DNA of 64,000 bases from Actinocrispum wychmicini. Its GTDB lineage: Bacteria > Actinomycetota > Actinomycetes > Mycobacteriales > Pseudonocardiaceae. The position numbers and the translations under genes were made by a program. Of this stretch, positions 43,223-51,794 are shown piece by piece. How positions within the stretch are numbered: position 1 is the first letter of the stretch; each line of letters starts with the position of its first letter. The notes under the pieces were generated by a model that saw only the letters and a list, made by a program, of their open reading frames with translations, made no database searches and had not been told where the DNA came from. The DNA lies in the NCBI RefSeq assembly GCF_004345645.1, contig NZ_SLWS01000009.1, forward strand, positions 310,001 to 374,000, given 5' to 3'.

Positions 43223-45163
43223 ATGCGAATTCAGTTGGCCATTGTCGGTGCGGGCCCTCGCGGCCTTTCGGTCCTTGAACGGATATGTGCCTTCGTGCGG
43301 CACCGATTGCCGGACGTCGAGGCGGACGTGCACATCGTCGACCCGCACCCGGCAGGCGCCGGAAACGTCTGGCGCACAACACAATCACGGCACCTGCTGA
43401 TGAACACCGTGGCGTCCCAGGTGACCATGTTCACCGACGACACCGTCGACCTGGAAGGCCCGCTGTGTCCCGGCCCCAGCCTGTACGAGTGGGCGCGTTT
43501 TGTCACGCTCATCGGTACGTTCGACGACCACCGGTACAGCCAGGAAGTCCTCGCCGAGGTCGCCGCGCTCGGTCCGGAGTCCTATCCCAGCCGGCCGTTG
43601 TACGGGCGCTACTTGGAATGGGTGTTCCGGCACGTGTGGCACAACGCGCCCGACCGCGTACGTATTCACGTTCACACCACGCGCGCGGTCGCGCTCGACG
43701 ACACGCAAGGCGCCACACAGATCCTGCGCCTGCAGGACGGCACGGTATTACCCGATCTGGACGCGGTTGTCCTCGCCCAAGGGCATCTTCCCACTGTGCC
43801 AAGCGCACGCGAGAACGAACTGGTCGATTTCGCGGCGGACCACGGATTACGCTATGTGGGGCCGGTGAATCCCGCGAATGTCGTCCTGCACGCGGTGCGA
43901 CCGGGTGAGCGGGTAGGTCTGCTCGGCCTTGGCCTGAATTTCTTCGACTACATGGCGTTGTTCACGGTGGGCCGCGGCGGGGCGTTCGGCCACGAGGAAA
44001 GCGGCGAGCTCGTCTACCTGCCGTCCGGTCGCGAACCACGGCTGTTCGCCGGCTCGCGGCGGGGCGTTCCCTACCATTCCCGGGGCGAGAACCAGAAAGG
44101 CGCGCACGGCCGGCACATCCCGTCGGTGCTGACGATCGAGCTGATCGCCCGGCTGCGGGCCAAGGGCGGCCTCGACTTCCGCCGCGACATCTGGCCGCTG
44201 GTGGCCAAGGAGGTCGAGACGGTCTACTACACCACTTATCTCACCGCGGAACGCGGCAGCCGGCAGGCCGCACGGTTCCGCGTCCGGTATCTCGCGGCGC
44301 GTTGGGGCAGCGAAGGGGAACGGCATCTGCTCGACAAGGTCGGCGTGCCGGCCGACCAACGCTGGGACTGGGACCGGATCGCCCGGCCCTACGGGTCGCG
44401 GACGTTCAGCGGGCCGGCCGACTTCCGGTCCTGGCTGGTCGAGTACCTCCATCAGGACGTCGCCGAGGCGCGCGCGGGCAATGTCGACGGGCCGCTGAAG
44501 GCCGCCCTGGACGTGCTGCGCGACCTGCGCAACGAGGTCCGTCTCGTGGTCGACCACGGCGGCCTGACCGGCACCTCGCACCAACGGGACCTGGACCACT
44601 GGTACACGCCGCTGAACGCCTACCTGTCGATCGGCCCGCCGATCCGGCGGATCGAGGAAGCCCTCGCCCTGATCAGGGCGGGGATCCTGGAGGTCATCGG
44701 TCCGAACACCGAGGCCGAGCTGGATGCCGCGGCGAACACGTTCGTGCTGCGTTCGTTGGCCGTGCCGGGTTCCGACGTGCCGGTGACCACCCTCATCGAC
44801 GCGCGCCTGCCCGACATCAGCCTGCACCGCACCGCCGACCCGCTGATGTCGTACCTCCAAGCGCGCGGTCGCTGTCGGCGTTACCGCGTTCCCGACCTGG
44901 ACGGCGGTTACTACGAGACCGACGGACTCGACGTGACCGAACGTCCATATCGGATCGTCGAGGCCAGCGGCCGAGTGCACCCCAGGCGCTTCGCTTTCGG
45001 CGTGCCGACCGAGTCGGTGCACTGGATCACCGCCGCCGGTATCCGTCCCGGCGTGAACTCGGTGACCCTCACCGACTCCGACGCGATCGCGCAGGCCGCG
45101 ATCACCGTCGCACTCGGCGAGACCAAGGGCACCTTGATCACGTCGACCGGAGGTGCGTTCTAA
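43223..45163 (+). CDS. FAD/NAD(P)-binding monooxygenase, CreE-like (putative L-aspartate N-oxygenase)
   Basis: 646 residues from ATG 43223 (GGGAG 7 nt upstream). N-terminal dinucleotide-binding motif IVGAGPRGLSVLERI, then the NAD_binding_9-type region (NVWRTTQSRHLLMNTVASQV) and a second motif near LGLGLNFFDYMALF. The size and architecture, and above all the coupled lyase gene that follows, match CreE/FzmM enzymes. Those oxidise L-aspartate with O2 and NADPH to nitrosuccinate in the aspartate-nitrosuccinate pathway. Stop and next start share one base (TAATG). If the assignment is wrong, it is still a multi-step flavin N- or C-oxygenase of the same family. Confidence 0.72.
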   Translation: MRIQLAIVGAGPRGLSVLERICAFVRHRLPDVEADVHIVDPHPAGAGNVWRTTQSRHLLMNTVASQVTMFTDDTVDLEGPLCPGPSLYEWARFVTLIGTFDDHRYSQEVLAEVAALGPESYPSRPLYGRYLEWVFRHVWHNAPDRVRIHVHTTRAVALDDTQGATQILRLQDGTVLPDLDAVVLAQGHLPTVPSARENELVDFAADHGLRYVGPVNPANVVLHAVRPGERVGLLGLGLNFFDYMALFTVGRGGAFGHEESGELVYLPSGREPRLFAGSRRGVPYHSRGENQKGAHGRHIPSVLTIELIARLRAKGGLDFRRDIWPLVAKEVETVYYTTYLTAERGSRQAARFRVRYLAARWGSEGERHLLDKVGVPADQRWDWDRIARPYGSRTFSGPADFRSWLVEYLHQDVAEARAGNVDGPLKAALDVLRDLRNEVRLVVDHGGLTGTSHQRDLDHWYTPLNAYLSIGPPIRRIEEALALIRAGILEVIGPNTEAELDAAANTFVLRSLAVPGSDVPVTTLIDARLPDISLHRTADPLMSYLQARGRCRRYRVPDLDGGYYETDGLDVTERPYRIVEASGRVHPRRFAFGVPTESVHWITAAGIRPGVNSVTLTDSDAIAQAAITVALGETKGTLITSTGGAF

Positions 45164-46542
45164 TGTCCGACCACGGCGTGTTCTCGCCCGGCTGGGCCGG
45201 CACAGGAGTGGACGACCTGGTCAGTGCGGCGGAGTTCGTGCGGGCGATGCTCGCTGTCGAGACGGCGTTGGCAAGGGCGCAGGCGAAGTTCGGCGTGATC
45301 CCCGCGACCGCAGCCGAGGCGATCGCCGCGGTCACCGCCGACGCCATCGACATCGACGCACTCGCCGAAGGCGTACGTGCCACCGCCAACCCGGTGGTCT
45401 CGTTCGTCGCCCAACTCGGATCCGCGGTGGACCCGGACGCGGCCGAGTACGTCCATCGTGGCTGCACCAGTCAGGACGTGCTCGACAGCGCGCTCATGCT
45501 GCTGTGTCGCCGCGTACTCACCCGGATCGTTGACGACCTGGTGCGATGCGCGGACGCCCTCGCCGCGCTCGCGGCTCGACATCGCGACACCGTGCAGGTC
45601 GGCCGAACCCTGACCCAGCACGCCGTCCCGGTCACGTTCGGCCTGAAGGTCGCCACGTGGCTCAACCTGGTCCTGGACGCGTTGGCCCGGTGTCGCGCTG
45701 CCCGTGACTCGACCCCGGCCAGCCTCGGTGGCGCGGCCGGCACACTGTCCGCCTACGCCGAATACGCCACGCTGGCCGGCGCGGCCCAGGGTGGCGGGGT
45801 CGAGTTGATGGACGCGTTCGCGGCGGAACTGGACCTGCGGGCGCCGTTGGTGCCCTGGCACTCCGTCCGTACCCCGATCGTGGACGTGGCGTCGGCGCTG
45901 GCGTTCGTCGGCGGCGCGCTCGGCAAGTTCGCCATCGACGTCCAGGTACTGGCCCGCACCGAGATCGCCGAAGTGGTCGAGCCGGCCGCGCCCAGCCGGG
46001 GCGCGTCGTCCACCATGCCCCAGAAGCACAACCCCGTGCTGGCCACGCTGATCGTCACCTCGGCCCGGCAACTTCCTTCGTACACAGGGATCCTGTACGC
46101 GAGCATGATGTCGGAGGACGAGCGGTCGGCGGGCGGGTGGCACGCCGAATGGCAGCCGCTGCGCGAATGCCTGCGCCTCGCGGCCGGCGCCGCGGCCAAC
46201 GCCGCCGAACTCGCTGAGGGCCTGACCGCACTGCCGGACCGGATGCGGGACAACCTCGCCCTGACCGGCAGCGCCGTCGTCTCCGAACGACTCAACACCG
46301 TACTCGCACCCATGATCGGCAAAGTGGCCGCCAAAGCACTGCTCACCGAGGTCGCCGACGCGGCCGCGAAATCAGGCGACGATCTGGTAGTGCTGCTCTG
46401 CCAAGGACTACGCCAACGAGGTCACTCGGTGACCGAGGCCGACCTGGGCCAGTACGCGTCCCCGGACCACTACCTCGGCGCGGCACCCGTGCTCGTGGAC
46501 CGGACCCTCCAACGACACCAGGCCGAAAGGTCAGCTCTGTGA
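45163..46542 (+). CDS. Fumarase/aspartase-superfamily lyase, CreD-like (putative nitrosuccinate lyase)
   Basis: 459 residues, start preceded by CGGAGGT. The superfamily signature GASSTMPQKHNPVLATL places the catalytic serine loop at about Ser282, and GCTSQDVLDSALMLL is the second conserved region. It resembles 3-carboxymuconate cycloisomerase (PcaB) and adenylosuccinate lyase, but no beta-ketoadipate or purine genes are nearby. Next to a CreE-like oxygenase the expected reaction is elimination of nitrous acid from nitrosuccinate, giving fumarate. Overlaps the convergent amidotransferase gene by 12 nt. Confidence 0.75.
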   Translation: MSDHGVFSPGWAGTGVDDLVSAAEFVRAMLAVETALARAQAKFGVIPATAAEAIAAVTADAIDIDALAEGVRATANPVVSFVAQLGSAVDPDAAEYVHRGCTSQDVLDSALMLLCRRVLTRIVDDLVRCADALAALAARHRDTVQVGRTLTQHAVPVTFGLKVATWLNLVLDALARCRAARDSTPASLGGAAGTLSAYAEYATLAGAAQGGGVELMDAFAAELDLRAPLVPWHSVRTPIVDVASALAFVGGALGKFAIDVQVLARTEIAEVVEPAAPSRGASSTMPQKHNPVLATLIVTSARQLPSYTGILYASMMSEDERSAGGWHAEWQPLRECLRLAAGAAANAAELAEGLTALPDRMRDNLALTGSAVVSERLNTVLAPMIGKVAAKALLTEVADAAAKSGDDLVVLLCQGLRQRGHSVTEADLGQYASPDHYLGAAPVLVDRTLQRHQAERSAL

Positions 46543-47394
46543 CAACGCGGCCCGGTCGCTGAGCTCGTCGAGCGACAACAGGTGTGCCGGTGGGTGGTCG
46601 ACCGCCATGTGCCGGGTCAGCCGCAAGGACGAGGACACGTGCAGGAGTTCGCCCGGTTCCAGGGCCCGCCAGTCCGGGTCCTCGTCCATCCGCTCGGTGG
46701 CCACCACCACGGCCGCATTCCTGGCCAGGTCCCCGGATCGGGTCCGGACCGTGCCCGCCGGGCTGGCGTGGTCCAGGTGCCGGTCACCGCGTCGGCCACC
46801 GGCGGCGCGGTCGAGCACGAACAGGTCGTGGGTCGCCGGATATCGCAGCGCCCACAGCTCGGTCGCCGTCGTCAGCACCAGGTTGATGGCGTACAGCGGC
46901 AGGTTGTCGGCCACCCAGCGGGACGCGGCGGTGATTCCCGCCGTGACGTCGCCGTTCGCGAGGTCCACATGCTTGGTGATCAACGCGAAGAACCGCTCCG
47001 AGTCGGTGTCCCCCGCCACCAACTCGCGGTACTCCCCCAGCTCCGCCTCCAGGGCGTCCAACGAGGCGATCACGCCGTTGTGCGCGAAAAGGCGGTTGTG
47101 CTGGCAGAACGGGTGCGTGTTGCGGACATCCAGTCCGCCGGTCGAGGCGTACCGGATGTGCGCGATGAACGTCGACGACTCGCGTTCCCGGGCCTCGCGC
47201 GCGAACTCCTTGTCCTGGTACGCCGCGATCGGCTGCTTCTCCACCCGCGGTGTGCCGTCCGCGTCGAACGTCCCCAGTCCCGTTCCGTCCGGTTCCCGCC
47301 GGCTTTGCTCGGCCAGGCTGTCCGGTGCGTCCAGCAACCAGAACGTGGCCCGGACCCGGCGCGGCCCGCTGGACATCCCGAACAGTCGACACAT
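46531..47394 (-). CDS. Class II glutamine amidotransferase family protein (YafJ/EgtC-like)
   Basis: 287 residues from ATG 47394, so that Cys2 of MCRLFGMSSG becomes the N-terminal nucleophile after Met removal, as in Ntn-type amidotransferases. Other conserved pieces: EPDGTGLGTFD, FIAHIRYASTGG, NTHPFCQHNRLFAHNGVI and DTDSERFF. The family hydrolyses glutamine or gamma-glutamyl compounds. EgtC members act in ergothioneine synthesis, but no egtABDE genes are here, so the substrate is open. The longer open frame upstream lies antisense/in shadow of the next gene. Confidence 0.85.
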   Translation of the reverse strand: MCRLFGMSSGPRRVRATFWLLDAPDSLAEQSRREPDGTGLGTFDADGTPRVEKQPIAAYQDKEFAREARERESSTFIAHIRYASTGGLDVRNTHPFCQHNRLFAHNGVIASLDALEAELGEYRELVAGDTDSERFFALITKHVDLANGDVTAGITAASRWVADNLPLYAINLVLTTATELWALRYPATHDLFVLDRAAGGRRGDRHLDHASPAGTVRTRSGDLARNAAVVVATERMDEDPDWRALEPGELLHVSSSLRLTRHMAVDHPPAHLLSLDELSDRAALSQS

Positions 47395-47411
47395 GGGGCC
47401 ATCATCGCGCA

Positions 47412-48437
47412 CTAGGTGAACATCTGCCGGATCTGGTTGACGATCGGGTCGAGCCTGGTGTCGTGGTTGCTCAGCACCACCGCGGCCCAGTCGGTGCCGA
47501 CGTCCAGGTTGGTCGCCTGGCCGGGGCCGCCGCCGGGGTGTCCGAACACCCGCTGCCCGTCGACGAGGAGATCGCGGAACCCGTATCCGGCGAACTCCGT
47601 CGCGGAGACCGGCACCTTCCCACCGGTCACGATGTCGGTGAACGGCCGGGACAGCAGCTTTCCGCCGCGCAGCGCGACGGTGAACCGGAGGATGTCCTCG
47701 GCCGTCGAGTACAGGCCGTTGTCCGGGCCGCCGATGAACGCGAAGTACGGTGACGTGGTGAAATCCGTGACGGTTCCGTCCGGTTGTGTCCAATAAGGAT
47801 GGGCGACGTCCACGGCCGCGAGGACCTGCGGTCTGGTGAGGAAGTCCGACCTGGTCATGCCGGCCGGGGTGAGGATGTTCCGGCGGACGTAGTCGTAATA
47901 GGACAGTCCGGTGACCTGGGAGACGATCGCGCCGAGCAGCCAGAACGCGTCGTTGCTGTACTCGTAGCGGGTGCCTGGGGTGAACCGCGGCGGCGTGGTC
48001 CGGATGATCTCCAGGGTGCCCCGGACGGTCTCGTCGATCGACGTCCACGTCGGCGGTGGTCCCGACCCCAGCGCGGGCCGGCCGACGCCGGACGTGTGGG
48101 TCAGCAACTGGTGGACGGTGACGTCCGGCGGGAAGCCGTCGAGGTACGTCGAAAGCTTGCCAGGGAACGCGATCCGGCCGTCCTGGGCGAGTTGGCCGAC
48201 CGCCACCCCGGTGATCATCTTGGTCATCGACGCGAGCACGAACTTGGTGTCCGGCCGGTTGGGTAGGGACCCGTTGGCCTTGCCGGCGGCGCGGACCAGC
48301 AGCGGCCGGTCGTGCCGGGCGATCAGGACGGTGCCGGAGAAGTCCTGGCCAAGGTCGAGATCCTTGGCCGGACGGACGGAGGCGAGCACCGGCACCGCAC
48401 CCATCGCCGTCAGCACTGTCCGCCTGCTCGTGCTCAT
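47412..48437 (-). CDS. Exported serine beta-lactamase-like hydrolase (class C/PBP family)
   Basis: 341 residues. Tat-like signal STSRRTVLTAMGAVPVLASV. Penicillin-binding fold with Ser70-X-X-Lys73 (SMTK) and Tyr-Ser-Asn at 160-162 (YSN); a third motif around HPGGGPGQ replaces KTG, as is common in the esterase/EstB-like class C branch. Could be a D,D-peptidase, esterase or peptide hydrolase. Its start shares one base with the stop of the following PBP4-like gene (TGATG), so the two are one operon. Confidence 0.85.
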   Translation of the reverse strand: MSTSRRTVLTAMGAVPVLASVRPAKDLDLGQDFSGTVLIARHDRPLLVRAAGKANGSLPNRPDTKFVLASMTKMITGVAVGQLAQDGRIAFPGKLSTYLDGFPPDVTVHQLLTHTSGVGRPALGSGPPPTWTSIDETVRGTLEIIRTTPPRFTPGTRYEYSNDAFWLLGAIVSQVTGLSYYDYVRRNILTPAGMTRSDFLTRPQVLAAVDVAHPYWTQPDGTVTDFTTSPYFAFIGGPDNGLYSTAEDILRFTVALRGGKLLSRPFTDIVTGGKVPVSATEFAGYGFRDLLVDGQRVFGHPGGGPGQATNLDVGTDWAAVVLSNHDTRLDPIVNQIRQMFT

Positions 48438-49969
48438 CAGCGCACCGCCAGGTAGACGGCCGTGGCGATCTCGCCCATCGCTTCCGCGACCTGCGCGGCG
48501 GTCCGCATGACGGTTTCCGGGTTGCCCGGTACGGTCATCATCTGTGAGAAGGCGACCGGGCGGCCGCTTGGCGGGACGATGTACCCGGCGAGCGCCTTGT
48601 GCAGGACCGAATCGGGGCCGATCACCATGGCCGTGCCTGTCTTGGCGTACACGTGCCCGGCGGCCGGCGAGTTGACCTGCACGTTGGCGAGGCTGCCGTC
48701 CCGGCCCATGATCGGCAGCGCGGTCCGGAACCGCGGATAGTACGGCTGGCCTTTGACGTGGTTCAGGAACTTCACGAAGAAGTCGGCGGTGTAGCGGCCG
48801 TCGTCCTCGCCCGCCGGATGCGGATCCAGACCCGCCTTCGAGTACAGCCGAGCGCGCAGGTCCTTGTAGGCGGCGACGGGGTTGCGCGGGTCGCAGGCGG
48901 CGCCGACCACGTACGGCCAGGTGGCCGTGTGCACGTTGGAACTCACCTTGAGCATGACCTTGACCTGTTCGGACAACGGCAGCGACACCTGCTCGGTCAG
49001 CCGGGACCCGTGCCGCTGTGGTGTGCCGAGCAGGTCGGCGGTGGCGTCCACTCCATTGTCCCGCAACGCTTTGGCGAAGGCCGCTGCGGCGAATCGGCCT
49101 GGTTCGGGGACGTAGTAGCAGCAGAACAGGCCAGGGGCGTCGATCGGAACGTCTCCGACTAGTGCGACGGCGTGCGTGCCGTCCGGGTTGGCGACGTCGT
49201 TGACGAAGTTGAGCATCTGCCCGGGGGACGCGGTGGTGCGCGTCTGGTTCAGGATCCGCACGTAGCCGACGTCCGGCGTGATCCGGAGCGCGGCCGGTGC
49301 GCCGACGGTCGGCCCTGGGGTGACCACGACGTCCATCACGTTGTCGTTCAGCATCATCGCGGAGGTCGTCACGAACAGGCCGCCGTTGGCGATGTCCTCC
49401 CGGCCTTCGCGGAACATCGAGACGTCCACCAGCACCCGGCCGTCGACCCGGGTGATCCCGGCCGCTGCGACGTCGTCCGCGAACCGGCGCAGCGTCCCCA
49501 GCGGGTCGCTGTGCAGCGGCGCCGCCCCCGGCGCGGTGCCGTACGTGTGGTCCGGATCGGGCAGCAGGAGCGTCCCGTCCGGCCGCACCCGACCGCCGAC
49601 CAGCAGGTCCCCGCCCGCGACCAGCACCAGGTCACCGCGCAGGACGCCGTCGTGCACAGGTCCGGTGCGCACGATCCGGGTACGGAACCGGTGGTCGGCG
49701 CCGAGCGTGGCGAACGCGGTGCCGGCGATGAACACCTTCATCGAGGACGCGGCCACGAACAGCTGGTCGGGCCGCAGCGAGTAGAGGATGTCGGACGAAT
49801 CCGGCGCGCTGAACGCCATCCCCCACGTCGAGCCCGGAAACTTCTGGATGACCCGCTGGATTGTGTCGTCCAGCTCGTCCAGGTCGTTCGGGCTCGCGAA
49901 CGCGGGCCTGGCGGCGAGCGCGAGCGGGACCGCGCCGAGCATGCCCAGCACTGAGCGTCTTGTCGTCAT
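48437..49969 (-). CDS. dacB: D-alanyl-D-alanine carboxypeptidase/endopeptidase, PBP4 (S13) family
   Basis: 510 residues with a Tat signal (TTRRSVLGMLGAVPLALAAR). S13 peptidase motifs: Ser75-X-X-Lys78 (SSMK), Ser-X-Asn in VSSNVHTA and Lys-Thr-Gly in AKTGTAMV. The PBP4 insertion domain with VLVAGGDLLVGG and HSDPLGTLRRFADDV lies between motifs 1 and 2. The enzyme trims or cleaves D-Ala peptide links in peptidoglycan on the outer side of the membrane. First gene of a leftward operon, divergent from a two-component system that may control it. Confidence 0.88.
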   Translation of the reverse strand: MTTRRSVLGMLGAVPLALAARPAFASPNDLDELDDTIQRVIQKFPGSTWGMAFSAPDSSDILYSLRPDQLFVAASSMKVFIAGTAFATLGADHRFRTRIVRTGPVHDGVLRGDLVLVAGGDLLVGGRVRPDGTLLLPDPDHTYGTAPGAAPLHSDPLGTLRRFADDVAAAGITRVDGRVLVDVSMFREGREDIANGGLFVTTSAMMLNDNVMDVVVTPGPTVGAPAALRITPDVGYVRILNQTRTTASPGQMLNFVNDVANPDGTHAVALVGDVPIDAPGLFCCYYVPEPGRFAAAAFAKALRDNGVDATADLLGTPQRHGSRLTEQVSLPLSEQVKVMLKVSSNVHTATWPYVVGAACDPRNPVAAYKDLRARLYSKAGLDPHPAGEDDGRYTADFFVKFLNHVKGQPYYPRFRTALPIMGRDGSLANVQVNSPAAGHVYAKTGTAMVIGPDSVLHKALAGYIVPPSGRPVAFSQMMTVPGNPETVMRTAAQVAEAMGEIATAVYLAVR

Positions 49970-50015
49970 GGCGAGACTTCTACCGACGCGAGCCGATCGC
50001 CGGCCGATCGTCGAC

Positions 50016-50033
50016 CCATATGTGATCCATATG
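50016..50033 (+). promoter_or_regulatory. Direct repeats CCATATG, candidate response-regulator site
   Basis: CCATATG occurs at 50016-50022 and 50027-50033, an 11-bp period that is one helical turn, as bound by OmpR/PhoB-type dimers. It lies in the 86-bp gap between dacB and the response regulator, so it could control both. Confidence 0.5.
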
Positions 50034-50055
50034 CGCCTGCCGCGATCCTCGACGA

Positions 50056-50712
50056 ATGCGGGTGTTGCTGGTCGAGGACGAGCAGCCGTTGGCCGGGTAC
50101 ATCGCGGCCGGGCTGCGCAAACACGGGTTCGCCGTCGACGTCGCGGTGGACGGTCGGACGGCGTTGGAGAAGTGCGAGGTCACGCCGTACGACGTCGTGG
50201 TGCTGGATCGGGATCTGCCTGTCGTCCATGGCGATACGGTGTGCCGCCAGCTGGCTTCGCGTGGTACGGCACGTGTGCTGATGCTCACCGCGTCCGGGAC
50301 GGTCGAGGACCGTGTCGACGGACTCACTCTCGGCGCTGACGACTACCTGGGCAAGCCGTTCGCGTTCTCCGAACTCGTCGCGCGGATCCGTGCTCTGGCG
50401 AGGCGCAGCGCTCCGGCTCGGCCGCCGGTGTTGCGTGCCGCGGACGTCGTTGTCGATCCCGCGCGGCGGACTGCGGAGCGCGCGGGGCGGGCGGTGCACT
50501 TGACCCCCAAGGAGTTCGGCGTCCTGGAACAGCTGTTGGCCGCGTCCGGCGCCGTGGTCAGCGCGGAGACGTTGCTGGACAAGGTGTGGGACGAGCACGC
50601 CGACCCGTTCACCAACGCCATCCGGATCACGGTCGGCACGTTGCGCCGCAAACTCGGGGAGCCGCCGATCGTCGAGACGGTCACCGGCGCGGGATACCGG
50701 ATCGAGCCGTGA
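50056..50712 (+). CDS. OmpR-family response regulator
   Basis: 218 residues. Receiver domain with acidic pocket VEDE, phospho-acceptor Asp51 in VVLDRDLP, Thr in LTAS and Lys in GKPF. The C-terminal winged-helix DNA-binding domain (HLTPKEFGVLEQLLA ... NAIRITVGTLRRKLG ... GAGYRI) is of OmpR/PhoB type. Its stop overlaps the kinase start (GTGA). Adjacent cell-wall hydrolase genes suggest an envelope-related regulon (inference). Confidence 0.93.
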   Translation: MRVLLVEDEQPLAGYIAAGLRKHGFAVDVAVDGRTALEKCEVTPYDVVVLDRDLPVVHGDTVCRQLASRGTARVLMLTASGTVEDRVDGLTLGADDYLGKPFAFSELVARIRALARRSAPARPPVLRAADVVVDPARRTAERAGRAVHLTPKEFGVLEQLLAASGAVVSAETLLDKVWDEHADPFTNAIRITVGTLRRKLGEPPIVETVTGAGYRIEP

Positions 50713-51794
50713 CCGCCCGCACCCGGCTGGCGCTGCTGTACACCGGGCTGGTCCTGGTCGCCGCGGCCGCGTTGACCACGCTCACGTACGTCCTCATGCG
50801 ACAGAGCCTCGGCCGCCGGTTCCAGTACCTGCGACTCGGCGTCGGATCTCCGCCGCCGCAGATCCCGGACGTGGCCGAGCAGGTGCGGTCGGCGACCCTG
50901 TCCCAGCTGCTGGTCCAGGCGTCGATCGCGCTGGGACTGGTCGTGGTCCTCGCCGCGGTGCTGGGGTGGCTGGTCGCCGGGCGGGTGCTGCGGCCGATCC
51001 GGGTCATCTCGGCCACGGCACGTCGGCTGTCGGCGGAGAACCTGTCCGAGCGTGTCCCGGTCAACCCGCCCGCCGACGAGATGGCCGCCCTGGCCACCAC
51101 CGTCAACGGCATGCTGGACCGGATCCAGCGCGGCATCGACGAGCGCGACCGGGTGCTGGCCAGCCAACGCATGTTCACCGCCAACGCGGCGCACGAGCTG
51201 CGGACTCCGTTGACGACCATCCGGACCGCGATCGACGTCACGCTGGACGGGTCGCCCGACACGGCCGAGCTGGTTGCCATGGCCCGCGATGTGCGGACGG
51301 CCGTCGATCACAGCCGTCGTACCCTGGACGGGCTGCTGTCCCTGGCGCGCAGCCAGGCCGGGCCGATCTCGCGGCACCACGTGGATCTCGCCGCGCTGGC
51401 CGGTCGGGTTCTCGCCGCGGTGTCGGACATCACCGCACACGCCGAGCTGCACCCGGCGCACGTGCGCGGCGAACCCGTTCTGCTCGAACGGATGACTGCC
51501 AACCTGATCGACAACGCCGTTCGATACAACCACCCGCACGGTCGGCTGTGGGTGACCACGGGAGTTTCGGGCGGCCCTTTCCTTCGGGTGGTCAACACCG
51601 GGCCGCGGGTCGTCGAGTCTACTGTGGACGATTTGCTGCGCCCGTTCGTCCGTGGAACGTCGACGCGCGGTGGGGCGGGGCTCGGGCTGGCCATTGTCCG
51701 TGCGGTGGTGGACGCCCACGACGGCGAGATCACGATGTGCGCGCCCGCGACCGGCGGGCTGGACGTGACCGTGCGGTTCATTCGCCCGGGATGA
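50709..51794 (+). CDS. Membrane sensor histidine kinase
   Basis: 361 residues from GTG 50709; the longer open frame is a shadow of the regulator gene. Two membrane helices (~8-30 and ~70-90) enclose a very short external loop of ~40 residues. A HAMP linker (~91-143) is followed by the H-box AHELRTPLTT (His162), N-box NLIDNAVRYN and G-box GGAGLGLAIV. The short loop suggests sensing within the membrane or through a partner protein. Cognate to the preceding response regulator. The 3' end overlaps the convergent ThiF-like gene by 17 nt. Confidence 0.93.
   Translation: MTARTRLALLYTGLVLVAAAALTTLTYVLMRQSLGRRFQYLRLGVGSPPPQIPDVAEQVRSATLSQLLVQASIALGLVVVLAAVLGWLVAGRVLRPIRVISATARRLSAENLSERVPVNPPADEMAALATTVNGMLDRIQRGIDERDRVLASQRMFTANAAHELRTPLTTIRTAIDVTLDGSPDTAELVAMARDVRTAVDHSRRTLDGLLSLARSQAGPISRHHVDLAALAGRVLAAVSDITAHAELHPAHVRGEPVLLERMTANLIDNAVRYNHPHGRLWVTTGVSGGPFLRVVNTGPRVVESTVDDLLRPFVRGTSTRGGAGLGLAIVRAVVDAHDGEITMCAPATGGLDVTVRFIRPG

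Noticed and set aside
45163-46542. Annotation of the lyase as PcaB (3-carboxymuconate cycloisomerase)
   Set aside because: No protocatechuate pathway genes are present, and the coupled CreE-like flavoenzyme gives a better explanation; superfamily membership alone does not decide.
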